DNA of 64,000 bases from Malus domestica (Eukaryota > Streptophyta > Magnoliopsida > Rosales > Rosaceae): positions 7,948,501 to 8,012,500 of the forward strand of contig NC_091675.1 of assembly GCF_042453785.1 (NCBI RefSeq), given 5' to 3'. This document shows positions 43,380-56,779 of this stretch, in pieces. Positions within the stretch are counted from its first letter, which is position 1, and each line of letters starts with the position of its first letter. A program made the translations under genes and the position numbers. The notes beneath the pieces are model-generated. The model searched no databases. It was not told the DNA's origin and saw nothing but the letters and a program-made list of their open reading frames with translations.

Positions 43380-46300
43380 CTACTGGAGCCCAACCCAGTA
43401 TGAACGTCCGTTGCTGTTGTGAACTGGTGAACTGGCGAACTGGAGGGCGAAGCCACGCACCATTCGTACCAAACCTGCATCACCATCACCGATCCATATG
43501 AACTAGGCTTATTGTTCATAAAAAACCGAAAACACGTCAAAGAGATGCAGCAGCACACTATTCTTTTGCTCAAATATATTATTATCCCTTGGATAATGGC
43601 CTCAATCTTTGTTAAACAAGAAAGAATATTACCTTGGTAGGATGACAACACCGCCAGAAATGTAGTTCAAGAGAAGCGCCAGGACTAAGCGTAATAGGTG
43701 TCCTTAGTGGGAAAAATATCGGGAACCTGAGGGTAACGATAAACAGCACGTAAGCCATACAACTACCGCATAAGCTTTAGCCATCATGTGTTTAGCACTT
43801 ATAGAACAAGTAACCATTAAAAAAATAAAATAACTAGGGGGAAAAATTGAATATTTTCTTCAAGAACTAATAATCGTAAAGAAAAAGCAAAGCACAAACG
43901 ATGGCAAGCGGTAGCCTAACAAGAAAAGGATAGGAGGGACTGCATTACCAGCTAAACATGTTTGGTGTTGATGTTGATGGTTCAATGCCAAGATGAACTT
44001 CTTTGTATAATGTTGCATCAAAATAGCCAGCAAATCCTGGAGGTGTAGAAAAGAAATTTTAGTGACGCGAAAAATAGGCCCAATGAGTCAACAGCACAAT
44101 CAAAGTAGAATTTAGTCATGTTCACAAAATGCAACATACTGACTTATTTTCATTCAAGAATATTAATCACCTAAAGAAAAACTACGCCGCCACATACCGT
44201 GAATCATGGCTGAGCCAGTATCACTTGTTATTCCAAACTGCAACTTCGTGTACCGGTTATTGCTTTTGTCAGTAGAGCGTTTTGAGTGATCAAACGTGAA
44301 AACCTAACAAAAAATCCAGTGTTCGTGACTAAATGATTGCCGAATAATGACTCCCTATACAATCCAGTTCATAAAATTAATTACCGAATCAGTCCAGTGA
44401 AAAAAACTCACAGGTTGAGGAAGAGCAAGTCTTCCAATGTTGTGCAATTTAACAACATAAGCAGTTTCAAAGTGTGCAATATCTTTGTGCGCGACTTAAC
44501 CTGAAAGATAACCACAAAACTTTACAATGGAATCTTCAAACAGATAGAAATGAAAACCTTTGGGCACAAAGACACGGGCATACATCATTGTAAAGCTTTG
44601 AAGCAGTCACCGGTTGGATAAAACCCGTGTACCTGAAAACAGGCGCATAGGCTTTTTAGAGAAGACGCTAATGGAGAAAACTCCAAAAAATAGCTTTCAA
44701 ATGGAAGTATTGATGTTGAACATTTAGACACCATGAAATCTGGACAATCTCACGACAAGATATCACAATGTCAATACTGACTTTTGGACAGATCATAACA
44801 GGGAAGCACCTTTGATAAAAAATACAAAATAAAGAAAAAAGTATCCATACGATGAAGGTATCAAGATTCCATCATCCTTCAAAAGTCTCTGAGCTCCATC
44901 AAGGCACTCAGGAGACAGCTCGTTATCACCAAAAGAACCCAACAATTCACTAACCTATTACACAATCAAAGGCAATGTTAATAAGGAAACCAAAAAACAA
45001 AAATATGTTATTATAAGATTACTTGCATACCAAAATGTCAGCTTTCTCTGGAGCATCCCAGTAACGCATATCACATGAAATTATGGAAACAATGTTTTCC
45101 CACACCTCCAGTTTAACCAAGCTCTGCTCCAACAAACATAGACACGTCAAAATAAAAAATGTGTAAGATGAAAAAACAAGGAAAGTCTACTTCAAACAAA
45201 TACCCACAGTAACACCTTTTTTGTGTTAATGTACAGCATGATGAGTTGCACATCCTAGAAACATAATTTTACAACTTAGCATAGAAAGAAACAAGATAAA
45301 GAGAGAATTTGCAACTCACATGAAGTGTAACAACTGCATTTGGATTTTTTTCGACAGCGTACACTTTAAGCTTGCGCCCAGTTTCTTCAGCTGCCTACAT
45401 ATGAACAAGTGGAATTGGATCCACATCAATATGACCTGCTACATATAATATCAAGTCTGAAGATAAACAACATAATCTAAAAACAAGTACGCAGAAGGAA
45501 GAGAAGGCACCTGCAATGATGCCCTTACAAGAGGTCCACGTCCTGCTCCTAAAACCATCAATACCTTAACACAAATGCAAATATCACATAGGCAATGTCA
45601 GGACATTTTGTCATCAAACTTAATAAAACACCATTCATGAGTAACTTGGGAAAGCAAAGTGACAAGTGAGCAGCTTACGGTAGTTACAGAAGATGCCTTG
45701 TCATCTGGAACCCTGTCCTGTAAAGCTTTACAAATTGCTCTTTGGTACTAACAAAGATAAGAACAAACTATTACAATTTAGATCAATATAAAGTAATAAG
45801 CATTACTATGTCTTCCCTTTCAGAAGAAACCTCGGTCCCTCCAAGAAGAAAAAGAAAAAGGAAAAATAAACATAAACAAAGTCCAATGTGTTGTTGATGT
45901 ATTTAAATATGATTATAAAAAAGGTCGTACCCAGTGCACAAGACTCCCGCTTTACGCAGGGTCTGGCAGATTAGAAAATAACAATGTAAAAATATCTGAA
46001 ATGATCGTTTATGCAATTATTTGCAAATGCAGGCATACCTGAATATATTTCATTGTGTCCTTCTCAAATGTCTCATAGGTTTGAGCTTCTAGATTATCCA
46101 TGAGAGGCTGCAATAGAATAGCAGAGTTAGCCTAACTTGTATTTGATTACAAGAGGATGGAAAATCACATGTAACAATGAAAATAGGAAAAGAGCGATTA
46201 AGGTATGTACTAATCAAAAGACAATAATCCAATCACTTGGGAAATAACCGTACCTGTAAGGGTGACGGCAAGTAATCCCTGTAACCAATCTGCCATAAGA

Positions 46301-49300
46301 GACTTAAAGGGTTAGAAAAAATTAAGAGCTGGGAAAAAAATTTCCAAAATCCAAATACACACGCACAGAGAAAGAAAGAGAGAGGGATAGGCACCTCAAG
46401 CCGTTCTTGCTCCGGAAGGGGATCCATCCTCTGGTAGAGATAGCCAACATAATCCAAATATAGCCTCAACGGATGTTGCTGGACACCTGGATGTCAAGAA
46501 TAATATAAGACAATGGACATAGCTATTAAGAAACTCAACTTATATGGTTGGGGTAATCGCTTTATGAAAATACATTGTGTTAAACTGAAAGTGTTTTCTT
46601 TGTCTAGGTATCTTCTACCTTGCTTCTTGATTTTGTTCTGTGTCAGCAAAATTAATAAATAAATGTTTTCCCTTTACATTGTTTCCTTCATATTTGTATT
46701 TGATCTATATGAATCCTAAGGTTCAGAATCGAACAAAAATCATTTAGGAAATAAAAGTAGCACTTTAAAAGACAACTTGAAGCACTTGAAAAATAACTAA
46801 GTTACATATATTGGCTTAGCTTTTCTGCCTCAAATAGTTCAATTACCATACAAGTTTCTATTATTCAAGACAATGCACTTGTATACAGAAGGTAGGTCTT
46901 ACCATCAACATTATTATCATTATCATTGGCAGCTATAAGTGAATTTATCTTGGGAAGACTATGCACTGGTTCTCCTGATAGAACTATCTGCAATTAAATT
47001 TTCCATGATGACAAAGATTAGAAAATATTGCAAGAAGTTGACCATAAGATCTAAAACAAACTAACGATGTCTATAAAGAATTTTTGCAACTACAAAATCA
47101 TACTTAGATTGGAACTTGCTTGAGATTGTAAGTAACTTCTGAGCAATAACCATAGAAACAATTCGGAAAGAAGGTAAACCATAAAAAGAAATGTTAAACT
47201 ATGGGTTGCTTATGCTGCAATGCACAGAAATGGAAAACAAACTCCAACGGTACATAGAAATACCATTGATAACTTCTTCTTAAATACCTGCATGGAATGA
47301 TTGAAAAGCCCATGAACAAGATTCTGGTGGCGCTTTGACAGACATGGATAGCCTCAGGCATTTGTTAGAAAGCACTGGCAATGAACAAGACCACTATTAG
47401 AAAATTAAGCAACAATCGAACCAACAAGTAATCAACTTAAGGTTTCCCTAATACACCAATTAGCATATAATTACATCAGTACTGAATATGGCTGCTCTAA
47501 CAGATTCCCCAAACCAGCGTCCAAGAGAGTTTACAGAAGGTAGTGAACTCCTGAGGAGAAAAGAAAGTTGTTCAGATTAAAATAAAATGAAAATTACTTC
47601 AGGCACAATCAAAACACATAAACACAAATCACACAAGTTATAAGAAAATGGTCATTGTTACACTTACAAAACATCAAGAGCAACTGATAACTGACTGTGA
47701 TGTTCACATAGCATGCAAAATGAATTCCAAATCTCCCAAGAATCATCCTGCAAAAAAAAAAAAAAAAAAAAAAGTTAAAGAAAAATGAGTTTTATCATCT
47801 GGTATGTGAAATTGTCAATCATCATGCCATTATTTCACACACATAAAGAAGGCCAAGTTTAAGCAGAAGGTTTAAACCCCATATAAGTTTGACTACCCAA
47901 CTGAATGCACAATAAAAAAGAGGCAACTCTCCACACCCGACCTCCCTCTTTGGTATACGACATCTAACAACAAAGCCTTTATACGGACTACAAAAGAAGA
48001 TCAAGTACTACACATCCCAACTCATCATGCTTATTAGTAGATTTAGCACAAGAGTTATCATTTTGTAGGGTCAACAAGAGCCATATGCAACAGAGGTTGA
48101 ACATCTATGTAAAATGCAGTATATATTAGCCAAGAGTCATGATATAAGTTGAAAAACCAGTCGCTGGAAACTACGAGCTCCACCAAAAGAAGGAAATAAT
48201 TATCAAAATGGTAAACCTATTTTGAAAACTTAATCAGAAGGGACATCACTCACCGAGGTATCAGTGTTTACATCCATGGTTTCACTGTCTGACTTGACCA
48301 ATGGAAGCCGCAACCACAACTACAATAGAACATAACATGAATGGAAAACCCAATGAGCTCAAAAAGTAGATTACACAAACAGGTCAAAATATGTAAACTG
48401 ATTTGGATTAACAATGGTACCTGCGTACTGCTTAGGCCCTGTAAAAGCTGATTTACACATCGAGCATAATTAGCACAGGATTTCCCCTTTGGAGCTGGAA
48501 GAAGGCATGCCTGCACCAAGCAATAGATGACAATTAAAAGCCAGCAAGACAGTAAAACTCAATAACCATTTTCCAGAATCAATTATTAGCAAAGCACACA
48601 GAAAATTATTCAGCTTAGCATGTGGCCTGAGATAGCAATTCAAATATTTCACAACACTGCAGTTCCAATAAATAAATAAACAAATTTCAATGCTATCAAC
48701 CTGCAGGGACAAATGAGAAGCCCATGCTATATCTTGCTTCAAAGTAGTTTCTGAATCGCACCGGAGGATCTCATCTTCTGAATCTAAGTCAATCCATGAG
48801 CTAACCTTTCCTGAATAAATTCAAAAAACCACTATGAGCAGTCATAGGAGACAAGGGAAAATGTGGTTGAAAAGTAAACAGGCTTATCCCATCAAATCCA
48901 TTATTATTCAGCCAAGTTCTTAGTAAACATAAAACTTAAGTTGAGTAAAGTCCATTAAATTACCAAGAGAAGACAATGTAACACAAGCAAAGTCTAGAGA
49001 AGTACATACCAACGACATGACCACTCCATTGGGAAGGACTCAAAACCAAGTCTGACCCAGCAAATGGAAGAACACCAGAAACACCACTGTCTTTTTGCAT
49101 TAAGCTTGGTCGGTAAGCAGGATCCATCTACATCATGAAGTTGAAAAAGAATCACTACCCTTTGTGCAAGTTGTGCATCAGTGATCAAAGAAAGCAAAGG
49201 GGGGAAAATGATCATACACAGACAAACACTTAGCAGTACAAACAATTTGCTGAACAGAAGTCAGAAAATTAACACCACATGAATATGTAATGCATTTGAC

Positions 49301-50408
49301 ATACATGACAGTCGATACCAAACAAGCTATAAGATAAAAACCTTTGTAGCTCAAAGGAAAGTCCTCATAGCCACCAAGGATAAGAAATACAAAGGTGTCA
49401 CAAATTTAACAAAGTATTAATAACCTAAAGGTGAAACCAGAGGTTACAGTTCACCATTAAGGACTACCAACAGAGCCTTACTTTCGGTGAGCTTACTGAA
49501 CATTCACACAAAACAGAAGCCATCTCTGGCTATATGTGACTGGCTAATTAGCCACCAATTGCAAAGAAATTTCCCAAACGCCGACAAAACAAGTCTGCCA
49601 GACAACATAGAAACATTAACTAAGAAATTCATACCCACAAATGATTGACAAGGAAATAATCAATATTTACGATCATTTCAAATGGAAACTGATATTGATG
49701 TAGTTAGTGGCTGTGGAGTGAAGCTCTATTGTCGAGCAGCTGCATAAGCAACATCCACCAACATGGCATTGCTGTCGGTGAGCTTACTGACCATTCACAT
49801 CATAAAAAACAGCTGAAAAGCCAATTATGTGACTGGCTAATTGGCCACCATACAAGAATTACAAAAAACAAGTTTCAATTGACTATTTCTATCACTCCTC
49901 GACAAAAACAACTATACAAGTCATATCAACAAACAATTGGAGTGAATCATCAACATTTCTAATATTGTTAAGTCGAATTTGATACTAATGTAGTTAGTGG
50001 CCGTAGAGTGAAGCTGCATAGTCGAGCAGCTGCACGAGCAACAGCCACCAACGCGGCATTGCTATTGGTGAGCTTACTGACCATTCACATCAAAAGAGAA
50101 GCTGCGAAGCCGATTATGTGACTGGCTAATTGGCCACCATTTCCATACGAGCATCACAAAACACAAATTCCAATCAACTTTTCCATTCATTCCTCAACAT
50201 AAACAGAAGAATCAAATGAAATACGAAATTTGAAAAATAATTAGGAAAAAGAAAGGAGAAATGTACGGACCAAAGGAGCGAGGACGAAGTCGAAGGAGCC
50301 ATGGGAGAGATTGAAAGCGAGGACGTGGGGCATGTCATCGTTGAACTCGGTCTCCACGCCGCAGAACCGAGACTCGCTCTTGTCGCCGGCTCTTTGCCCG
50401 AGTGGCAT
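43380..50408 (-). pseudogene. PRMT5: PRMT5 (type II protein arginine methyltransferase), full 23-exon gene with three lesions
   Basis: PRMT5 makes symmetric dimethylarginine on histones and spliceosomal Sm proteins. From ATG at 50408 ([20 protein letters not shown]) all exons are found with GT/AG borders: 50408-50271, 49127-49010, 48810-48701, 48510-48421, 48319-48254, 47747-47668, 47550-47475, 47374-47288, 46987-46903, 46486-46395, 46289-46254, 46107-46039, 45747-45679, 45564-45511, 45394-45320, 45123-45031, 44954-44851, 44632-44584, 44500-44412, 44303-44198, 44036-43949, 43726-43633, 43474-43380. The SAM-binding GAGRGP is in exon 14 and the catalytic double-E loop [14 protein letters not shown] in exon 17. 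Lesions are TGA at 47356-47354 after codon 232 (arginine expected), a CG duplication at 44489-44493 in exon 19, and an extra 8-bp unit at 43420-43443 in exon 23. Without the two insertions the exons sum to 1953 nt, 651 codons, the family's normal size. Confidence 0.93.
49470..50170. repeat. Tandem repeat (about 290-bp unit) in PRMT5 intron 1
   Basis: Blocks with GTTAGTGGC-GT-GAGTGAAGCT, GTCGAGCAGCTGCA, GGTGAGCTTACTGACCATTC and TATGTGACTGGCTAATTGGCC recur at 49700-49850 and 49993-50140. A partial third copy is at 49480-49560. Confidence 0.85.
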
Positions 50409-50519
50409 TTTGCTCCACGCAGAGCAGGAGGAGGAGAGTGTGGAAGTAGAGTAGGGTTTTGGTGGGGTTTTTGATTGATTTGATGTCAACGGAAATGAGC
50501 TGCGTCTAAATAGGGTTTG

Positions 50520-51640
50520 CGGAGCTTTAGGACTAGGGTTTTTGGGTAGACGGGTTTGACCGGATTAGTTTAACGGATAAGATTGAATTTTAATTTGTGG
50601 CATGAAAAGCCCAGTGGTAATCTGGGTTGTTACGGCCCAGCCCTAAGAACCGAAGCATAATTCTGTATTCGATTTCTCATTGCAGGCATCATAATCAAAA
50701 CCGTTGGGCTTTTTTCAGCTGGTCTAGGGCCCTCTCTTGCAGCTCTTATGTGAATACTCTTCAAGATCCTTTGTTTTCGATTATCTAATAAATCACTTAA
50801 TGGAAATAGATTATCTTTCCATTACATGAATTATTAAACAATCGAAATCGTTTGGATTACTAACGAACAAAATTTTAGATGATTCATCTTGAAAATCTTA
50901 ATAGTTAACAAAATATTCGGTTTGTTTGATACATATGAATTAGTACTAAACGATCACTAATTTGATCGATTTTTTGCACAAATAAGCTTTAACTTGTGAT
51001 ATAAGAAATAACATAACCTTTCATTTTTTTTTAAATAGAGATTAGTTGTGAAACTCACCCTACATCAAACTTCAATGATCCGAATTGTCTATTTTGTAAG
51101 TCTCGATTCATAAATTATCCTTGCAAAAATTCAATTTAATCCTAAACTATTTCTTATTTAATTATCACAATGAAATTTCATTATTTCTTATAGAACAAAG
51201 TGTTCGTCAATTTCTTTAAACTCAGTTAGATGTCTCAAATATTTTCAAATTGACTAATATTTTAAGGATGATTTAAGAAGTGCAACTTGAAAAATAGATA
51301 GTTCGAATTATTAAAGTTCGATGTGGTGTAAACCCCACAACTAATTCCCTTTTAATAAAAAAATGATATCCCTTTCTTTAAAGGTTTGCTAAGAATTAAA
51401 TAGCAACTACTAACTAGTGGAAAGAAAATTTGAGGAAGAGTTGGAGAGGTCAATTTAAAAAGTTCATCATGCTTCATTTTACCAAATCCATAACCACATA
51501 TAGATAGTACCGAACAATCTCCAACCGTATCTACACGCATTTTCACTACATAAAGTTGCTCGACACGCAAGCTTACGAACATAGATAGGAAATAGAAGAG
51601 TACTTATGAAACAGACATCCTAGCCGCTTCTCGCGACGCT
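50520..51640. other. PRMT5 promoter side and intergenic DNA
   Basis: 50409-50560 contains CT/GT-rich 5' UTR-type sequence of the PRMT5 locus. 51020-51330 has inverted-repeat character (TCACCCTACATCAAACTTCAATGATCCGAATTGTC against GATAGTTCGAATTATTAAAG-TCGATGTGGTGTAA), which suggests a further MITE at about 50990-51350. No gene. Confidence 0.4.
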
Positions 51641-51648
51641 AGCACACT

Positions 51649-53218
51649 TCAAGCACTTCCTTTAATATTGGCATGTCCATCGAAATCGATTGCAGAAACC
51701 TGTCCATATTCACCCTTAACATCCTTTTCTGTCTCCTCAAAATAGTCCTCTCGAGCGTTGTCGGCTAACATGAGGGCAACCAACCAAAAGAGCGACGCAT
51801 CAAGGGATACAAAAGCACCGCCACCAAGGAGACCCGTCTTAGCAGTTGGACAGGTTGTTTTGAGATTGCGATGAACGTTTCTTGTGAGATGAAGTTGCTC
51901 GGTTATTGTAGGCCATAGCAACAGAGCCGCAGCTAGTCCTGCTGTAAGCCTGCGTAATAGAACCATCACCAACGAACAGCGATTAGAAAGAGTGGGTGGA
52001 GCAGCTTTTACGGTCACAGTGGTGGCATAATGGAATTTATCTTGGTCAGCTACTCTAAACTATTTGATGCATCCTGCGTGACATAAAAGCTAACAGATCC
52101 AGAAATGGTAGACGAAATATGTTTATATAGGCAATGAAAAGCAGATGACTTGCCGGCATCATAGAACTTGTCAGAGTTCAAAATCTAATATAGATATATA
52201 CAAAAATGCGACGCACAGAAAAGAACACTCACAGAGAAATGTTGAAGAATATGACGAAACTAGTGCTTCGGAACAAAGCAGCTTGTGGGAGGGACTTCCC
52301 TTTGTATGGGTAAAACAACGACAAGAATCCAGCGACTGTAGATACCAGGAGGAAGGCAAAAGACAGATACCCGAAGACAACTGATAGATCTGTAGGATAC
52401 TTGCAGATCACAACATCTTTCCCAGCGATAGGAGTTCCAACTGCTGGCTGTCAAGAGATCAAAACAAAGAATCTATTTAGTAGCAAAGAAGACATGCAAC
52501 TACTTCACAAATAAAGAAAGGGAATATACGAATAGGACTCGTAATATTTTTTCTGCTGTAATTTCCACACACTAGGATAAATATCCTACAGAAACGTTTC
52601 CTTTTGTTTCTTGTTATTAACCAGAATCGCTCGATCATATAAGTGCAAATCAGAATTTATTTCACCACCAGTAACTTGAAACAACAACAATAGCAACAAC
52701 AAAGCTTTTTCCCACTAAGTGGGATCGGCTATATGAATCCTAGAACGCCATTACGCTCGGTTCTGTGTCACGTCTTCCAACCATGAATACACAAATAACT
52801 TGTCTTTGTTTTACTCAAAATTAGTAAGGGACACTCAATTGTCGAACAAGTTTCACTCTTGTCTACAGGTGATTCACCTGCCGAGAAGACGGGAAAACAC
52901 ACAACAAAGGAAACATTTCTTTACAATATTTACCAAATTTCGGAAAGACCCATTGAGTGTTCAGTGTTCTAATACAAAATTCACCAATTTCACCTATCAA
53001 ACCGTCCAAGAGGCCACAATTATTTCCTTTTAGTTCAGTCAATAGTCTAAACTACCACGGGAGGCTACAGTTTTAGAACACAATATACACAAAATAATCA
53101 GGGAATACATCACAAAATTCACAATTACCTTCTTGTTTTCGGCAATAACTCCGAAAACGAATGAGAGAACACCAAAAAGTGCCACTGTCAAAGACATCTG
53201 CTTCACGGTCACCTCCAT
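51649..53218 (-). CDS. DUF1218 (DESIGUAL/MWL-type) membrane protein, intact
   Basis: Three exons join in frame: 53218-53129 (MEVTVKQMSLTVALFGVLSF to AENKK), 52447-52233 (PAVGTPIAGKDVVICKYPTD to FNISL) and 51949-51649 (LTAGLAAALLLWPTITEQLH to the stop). The sum is 606 nt, 201 amino acids. Borders are GT/AG. Four hydrophobic helices are visible: FGVLSFVFGVIA, the YLSFAFLLVSTVAGFLSLFY region, the FVIFFNISL-LTAGLAAALLLW region, and SLFWLVALMLA. The family's conserved VxCxYPxD and TGLLGGGAF motifs are present. DUF1218 proteins sit in the endoplasmic reticulum or plasma membrane and have been tied to leaf margin symmetry and lignin levels in Arabidopsis; which role applies here is unknown. A decayed paralogue lies 9 kb away on the same strand. 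Confidence 0.93.
52680..52790. repeat. Retroposon-tail-like repeat in DUF1218 intron 1
   Basis: CAACAACAATAGCAACAACAAAG followed by CCCACTAAGTGGGATCGGCT and ATATGAATCCTAGAACGCCA is a dispersed plant sequence seen at the ends of RTE-type retroposons. The CCCACTAAGTGGG core is a hairpin. Family name uncertain. Confidence 0.45.
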
Positions 53219-55332
53219 AGCCGCAAAATCACCACTACCCTGAAACCAAAACAATTCAAATTTAACAAAATTGAAATCATAATTCCAACAAAACCCAACA
53301 AAAAATCTCCCAAATCAAAATCGAACCGGAACCCAGCGAAAAAATTACCTGAGAGAAACGAGGTCGGAGGGAATCGAATCGAATTCTGAACCGGTTTTAC
53401 ACTGGTGGGTTTGGGATTCTCCGTCTGAGGGAATCGGAATCCAGAGAAATGGCCCTATGGGGATTTTGTAATTGTGTCTTATCTATTTATTTATGCGGAA
53501 GACTTAAAGAGTCAACCGAACCGGTTCTAGAATCCCTCCTTTATCTCCGGTGCCAGCTCAGCTGGGAGAGCGAGTTTGCTTTTAGACCACTCTTTTGGCG
53601 CGTTCGTTTATCTTTCTTGCTGCTAGTAACTGTCACCGTGATGAATCTGGACGGTATGTGGGCCGTTTTAGTCACCTGTGGGACCCGGACTGTTAGTTTT
53701 GGAAGATGTTGGTGATGATCGGACGGTCAGAATGCCATGGAAATTGTGGGAAGTCTTTTATTTTGTTATTTTTTGGAATTGTCTGATATTTTTATATTTC
53801 AAGATTGCGTGTGGAATGTTGAATCATGAATGTCAATTTGGCAAGTTGTAATGAACATTAAATATTGTTGATTGTTTACTAAGAAATTATGTGTACCAAA
53901 TATTTTGTTAGTTGTTCATTGTAAGTAATAGTTTATTAATAAATCAGCAATTGATTTCACTTATTCAAAGCAATTTTCACATTCGACTCGTATATAAATG
54001 TGAATATGATATATATTAGAGATAAGTATGATGCTAAAATCTAACCATTTAATGTTTTCGTGAGTCTTTTTGGTCTTCAAAATTGTGGACTGCCAAAGCT
54101 ATTCGTTAGTTCTTTTTTATTAAACAAAATTTAACTATTCAATTGTAATTGTGTAGGTTTATCATTCGTGAATGATTTTATTTGTGAAAATAATTATGAA
54201 AATCCCTTATTTGTTTTTAGAAAATAATCACAAACAACTATTCTTTCTATATATAACTTTTAACACACACCAACCAACACGGCACAAAGGAATGATATCA
54301 ACATCTTACACTACATCTAAAGATACAATGTGTTAGAACATACTATTTTATAAAACAACATGAAAACAAACAATACTGGTAGTCTCGAATATCTCCAAAA
54401 ACATGCTAATAACTATGGGGTTCCACTGCAGTGCTACAAAAATTGAATTGTCTAAATTTACGAGAAGTTATAATCCGAATTAATTCACGTTATTCAATGC
54501 TCGTAACATTTCAAAGAAAAAAAATGTTCGTAACATTTAATACTACATGGTATGAAAGAATTTTTTTCATAAATATTCCAAAATGAAGCAATTCTCTAAC
54601 GTTCAAATCTAGATCAACTTAAAAAATGCAATTGATAAAGCAAATGAAAGAATTGTTTATTAAAAAAAATGCAGCAAGTCTCTAATGTTCGAATCTCGAT
54701 CAACTTAAAAAATGTTATTGATAAAATAAAAGAGAGATAAGATTGACATACGCTATAGAATTTCTTACGAATTAAGTATATCAGAATCTCCAAATGCACT
54801 GATCGACCACTCACAAGTACAATGACATTTGTTTAAGACTTCGTATTTCTTAATTAATTCTTTTACATATAAAGGGCATTTCCCAATAATTGGGATGTAA
54901 AATCTCCACAAGAATTGAGTGACCTGATCAAAGCAAATGATGGCCAAGAGAAGTTAAAGACTTTGCGTTGCTTCCTCCTGCTTTTTAGCATCACACATTT
55001 GACCCCCTTATGTTATTGTATTTATAAAATAATAAAACCTAATAAAGGGGCTAATGAAATTAATTTATTAGTTATTAATTAAAGAAGAAGGTTTATATAA
55101 ACATTGAGAATTTAAGAGAACCGCATGTTGATCAACATGGACAGTTGCCTGCTACTAAAGAAAATGAGATCAAATCCAAAAGTAACGTCATTTCAACATA
55201 AAATGACAGTATGATACAATAATGATAGCGAGTAACTATATGTAATAATGAAAATGCTAAGTTGAGTTGGTATTGAAATATACAAGCTAAGTAGAGAGAA
55301 GAAACAATATTTATCTTATCCATCGATAGAAC
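53219..55332. other. DUF1218 promoter and intergenic DNA
   Basis: 53380-53720 is GC-richer and holds the divergent-side promoter. The 88-codon plus-strand ORF there has no recognisable domain. 54595-54655 and 54672-54735 are two copies of a block with CTCTAA-GTTC-AATCT-GATCAACTTAAAAAATG. The rest is AT-rich without genes. Confidence 0.4.
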
Positions 55333-56779
55333 TTTAGATGCAAATTTCTTCCTCCTTGATCTTGGACAAAATTGCACCTACAAAACAATTAACACATTTG
55401 GTTAAGGCCAAAAGCCTCACACGTCCACGATGAATGGGGGGCTTTGGCCGAAGAACCTCCGATGCCAAAGTTAGAATTTAGAGAGAAAAGTGTTTAGAGA
55501 GTTTTTGGAGTTTTGCAAGAGTGTAGACTTAGGTTTTTAGAGAAAAATGGGTAGTATTTATAGGGCATGGCCGGTCCCCTTTGGAGAAAAAGTGGCCGGC
55601 CTTTGGGATGCTTTTTGTGTGCATTTTGTGGTTTAATGTGTGAGTTATTTGGCAATTAATGGATTAATTAGCCAATTAACACATTTTTTGAATGAATATT
55701 TTGGAGGTTGTGTAATTTATGTGGCATATTTTGTAAGTTATGGAATGCTAGCTAATTGATTAGCTAAAAGAGGGGAAAAGAGGTAAAAAATATATGGAAT
55801 GAAATAGGTTTTGGGAGTTACCTTATAAGAGGGATTTGATGAGATGGTTTTTGAATTGTTACCTTTTTTTGGCATTTTTGACTTGGTTGAGGGATGACTA
55901 CCCGCTGCTTGCGCGTAGGAATCTCGTTGTACGTCAAGGGTACTTTTGTCCTCTTTTGTCTAGAAATTCACGTGTCGCCTTGTGATTATTTTTTGCTCCA
56001 CAAATGCCCCCACACCTGTTGGGTTGCTCGCAGAAAAGGGCAACAGGTGTAGATATTTTCTTGCACTAGGAAACTTTGAATTGTTTCTTAATTTGATGTT
56101 GATTCTCTATTTTAATAGGAAATTAGATCCTTTTAGGAAAGGGAAATAAATCTCTCAAAGCCTATTTAAGTCCACCTTAAGTGGGTTGTTAAATCAACTT
56201 TGGAGAGCGATTTATTCTACCCTACAAAAGAGGGAAAGCTTAGAGGATATTTGTTCCCCCTCCCTTGGCAATCTTCTACACTTGCCCGTGCAAATGATCG
56301 TCTTTCGTTGCTTTCTTCGTCTTCTCCGTGCCGCACCGAGGCAAGAAAAAACTTAATTCTTCTTATCTTATTCTTGGGTGGTGCTGCCATTGGGCAATCG
56401 TCAGGGTGGTGCGGCACGTTGGCTAGCAATGGCCAAGAGTCGGCTTGTCATGGGCCAAGGAAGTGATGTGGCAGGGGCCATTGCTTAAGCGGCTCGGCTT
56501 GATTAAAGTCAATGATTGGTTCGGCATGGGCAGAGGAAGTGGCGTGGCATGGGCAATTGTTTAGGCTACCACGTCTGGGCTGCCTGCCAAAAATGAGGAA
56601 ACTTCTTGAGTTTGATTTCTCAACTGCCGTGGATGGAGCTGCCAAGATCGGAGCTACTAAAGATAAAGTGTCAGATAAGCAAATTATTGAGTGCAAAAAT
56701 GGCTGCTACCCCCTGACCATTTGCTGCCTAGTTGATCTTCAAGCATTCGATCTTTTTGAGCTATGTGGCTTTCTTGCAC

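Noticed and set aside
47354..47356. Treating the PRMT5 TGA as an intron or alternative splice site
   Set aside because: Exon 8 borders are clear and the codons on both sides match the family; skipping exon 8 (87 nt) would stay in frame but would still leave the two later frameshifts.
53449..53715. 88-codon ORF upstream of the DUF1218 gene
   Set aside because: No homology recognised, overlaps the promoter and 5' UTR region on the opposite strand.
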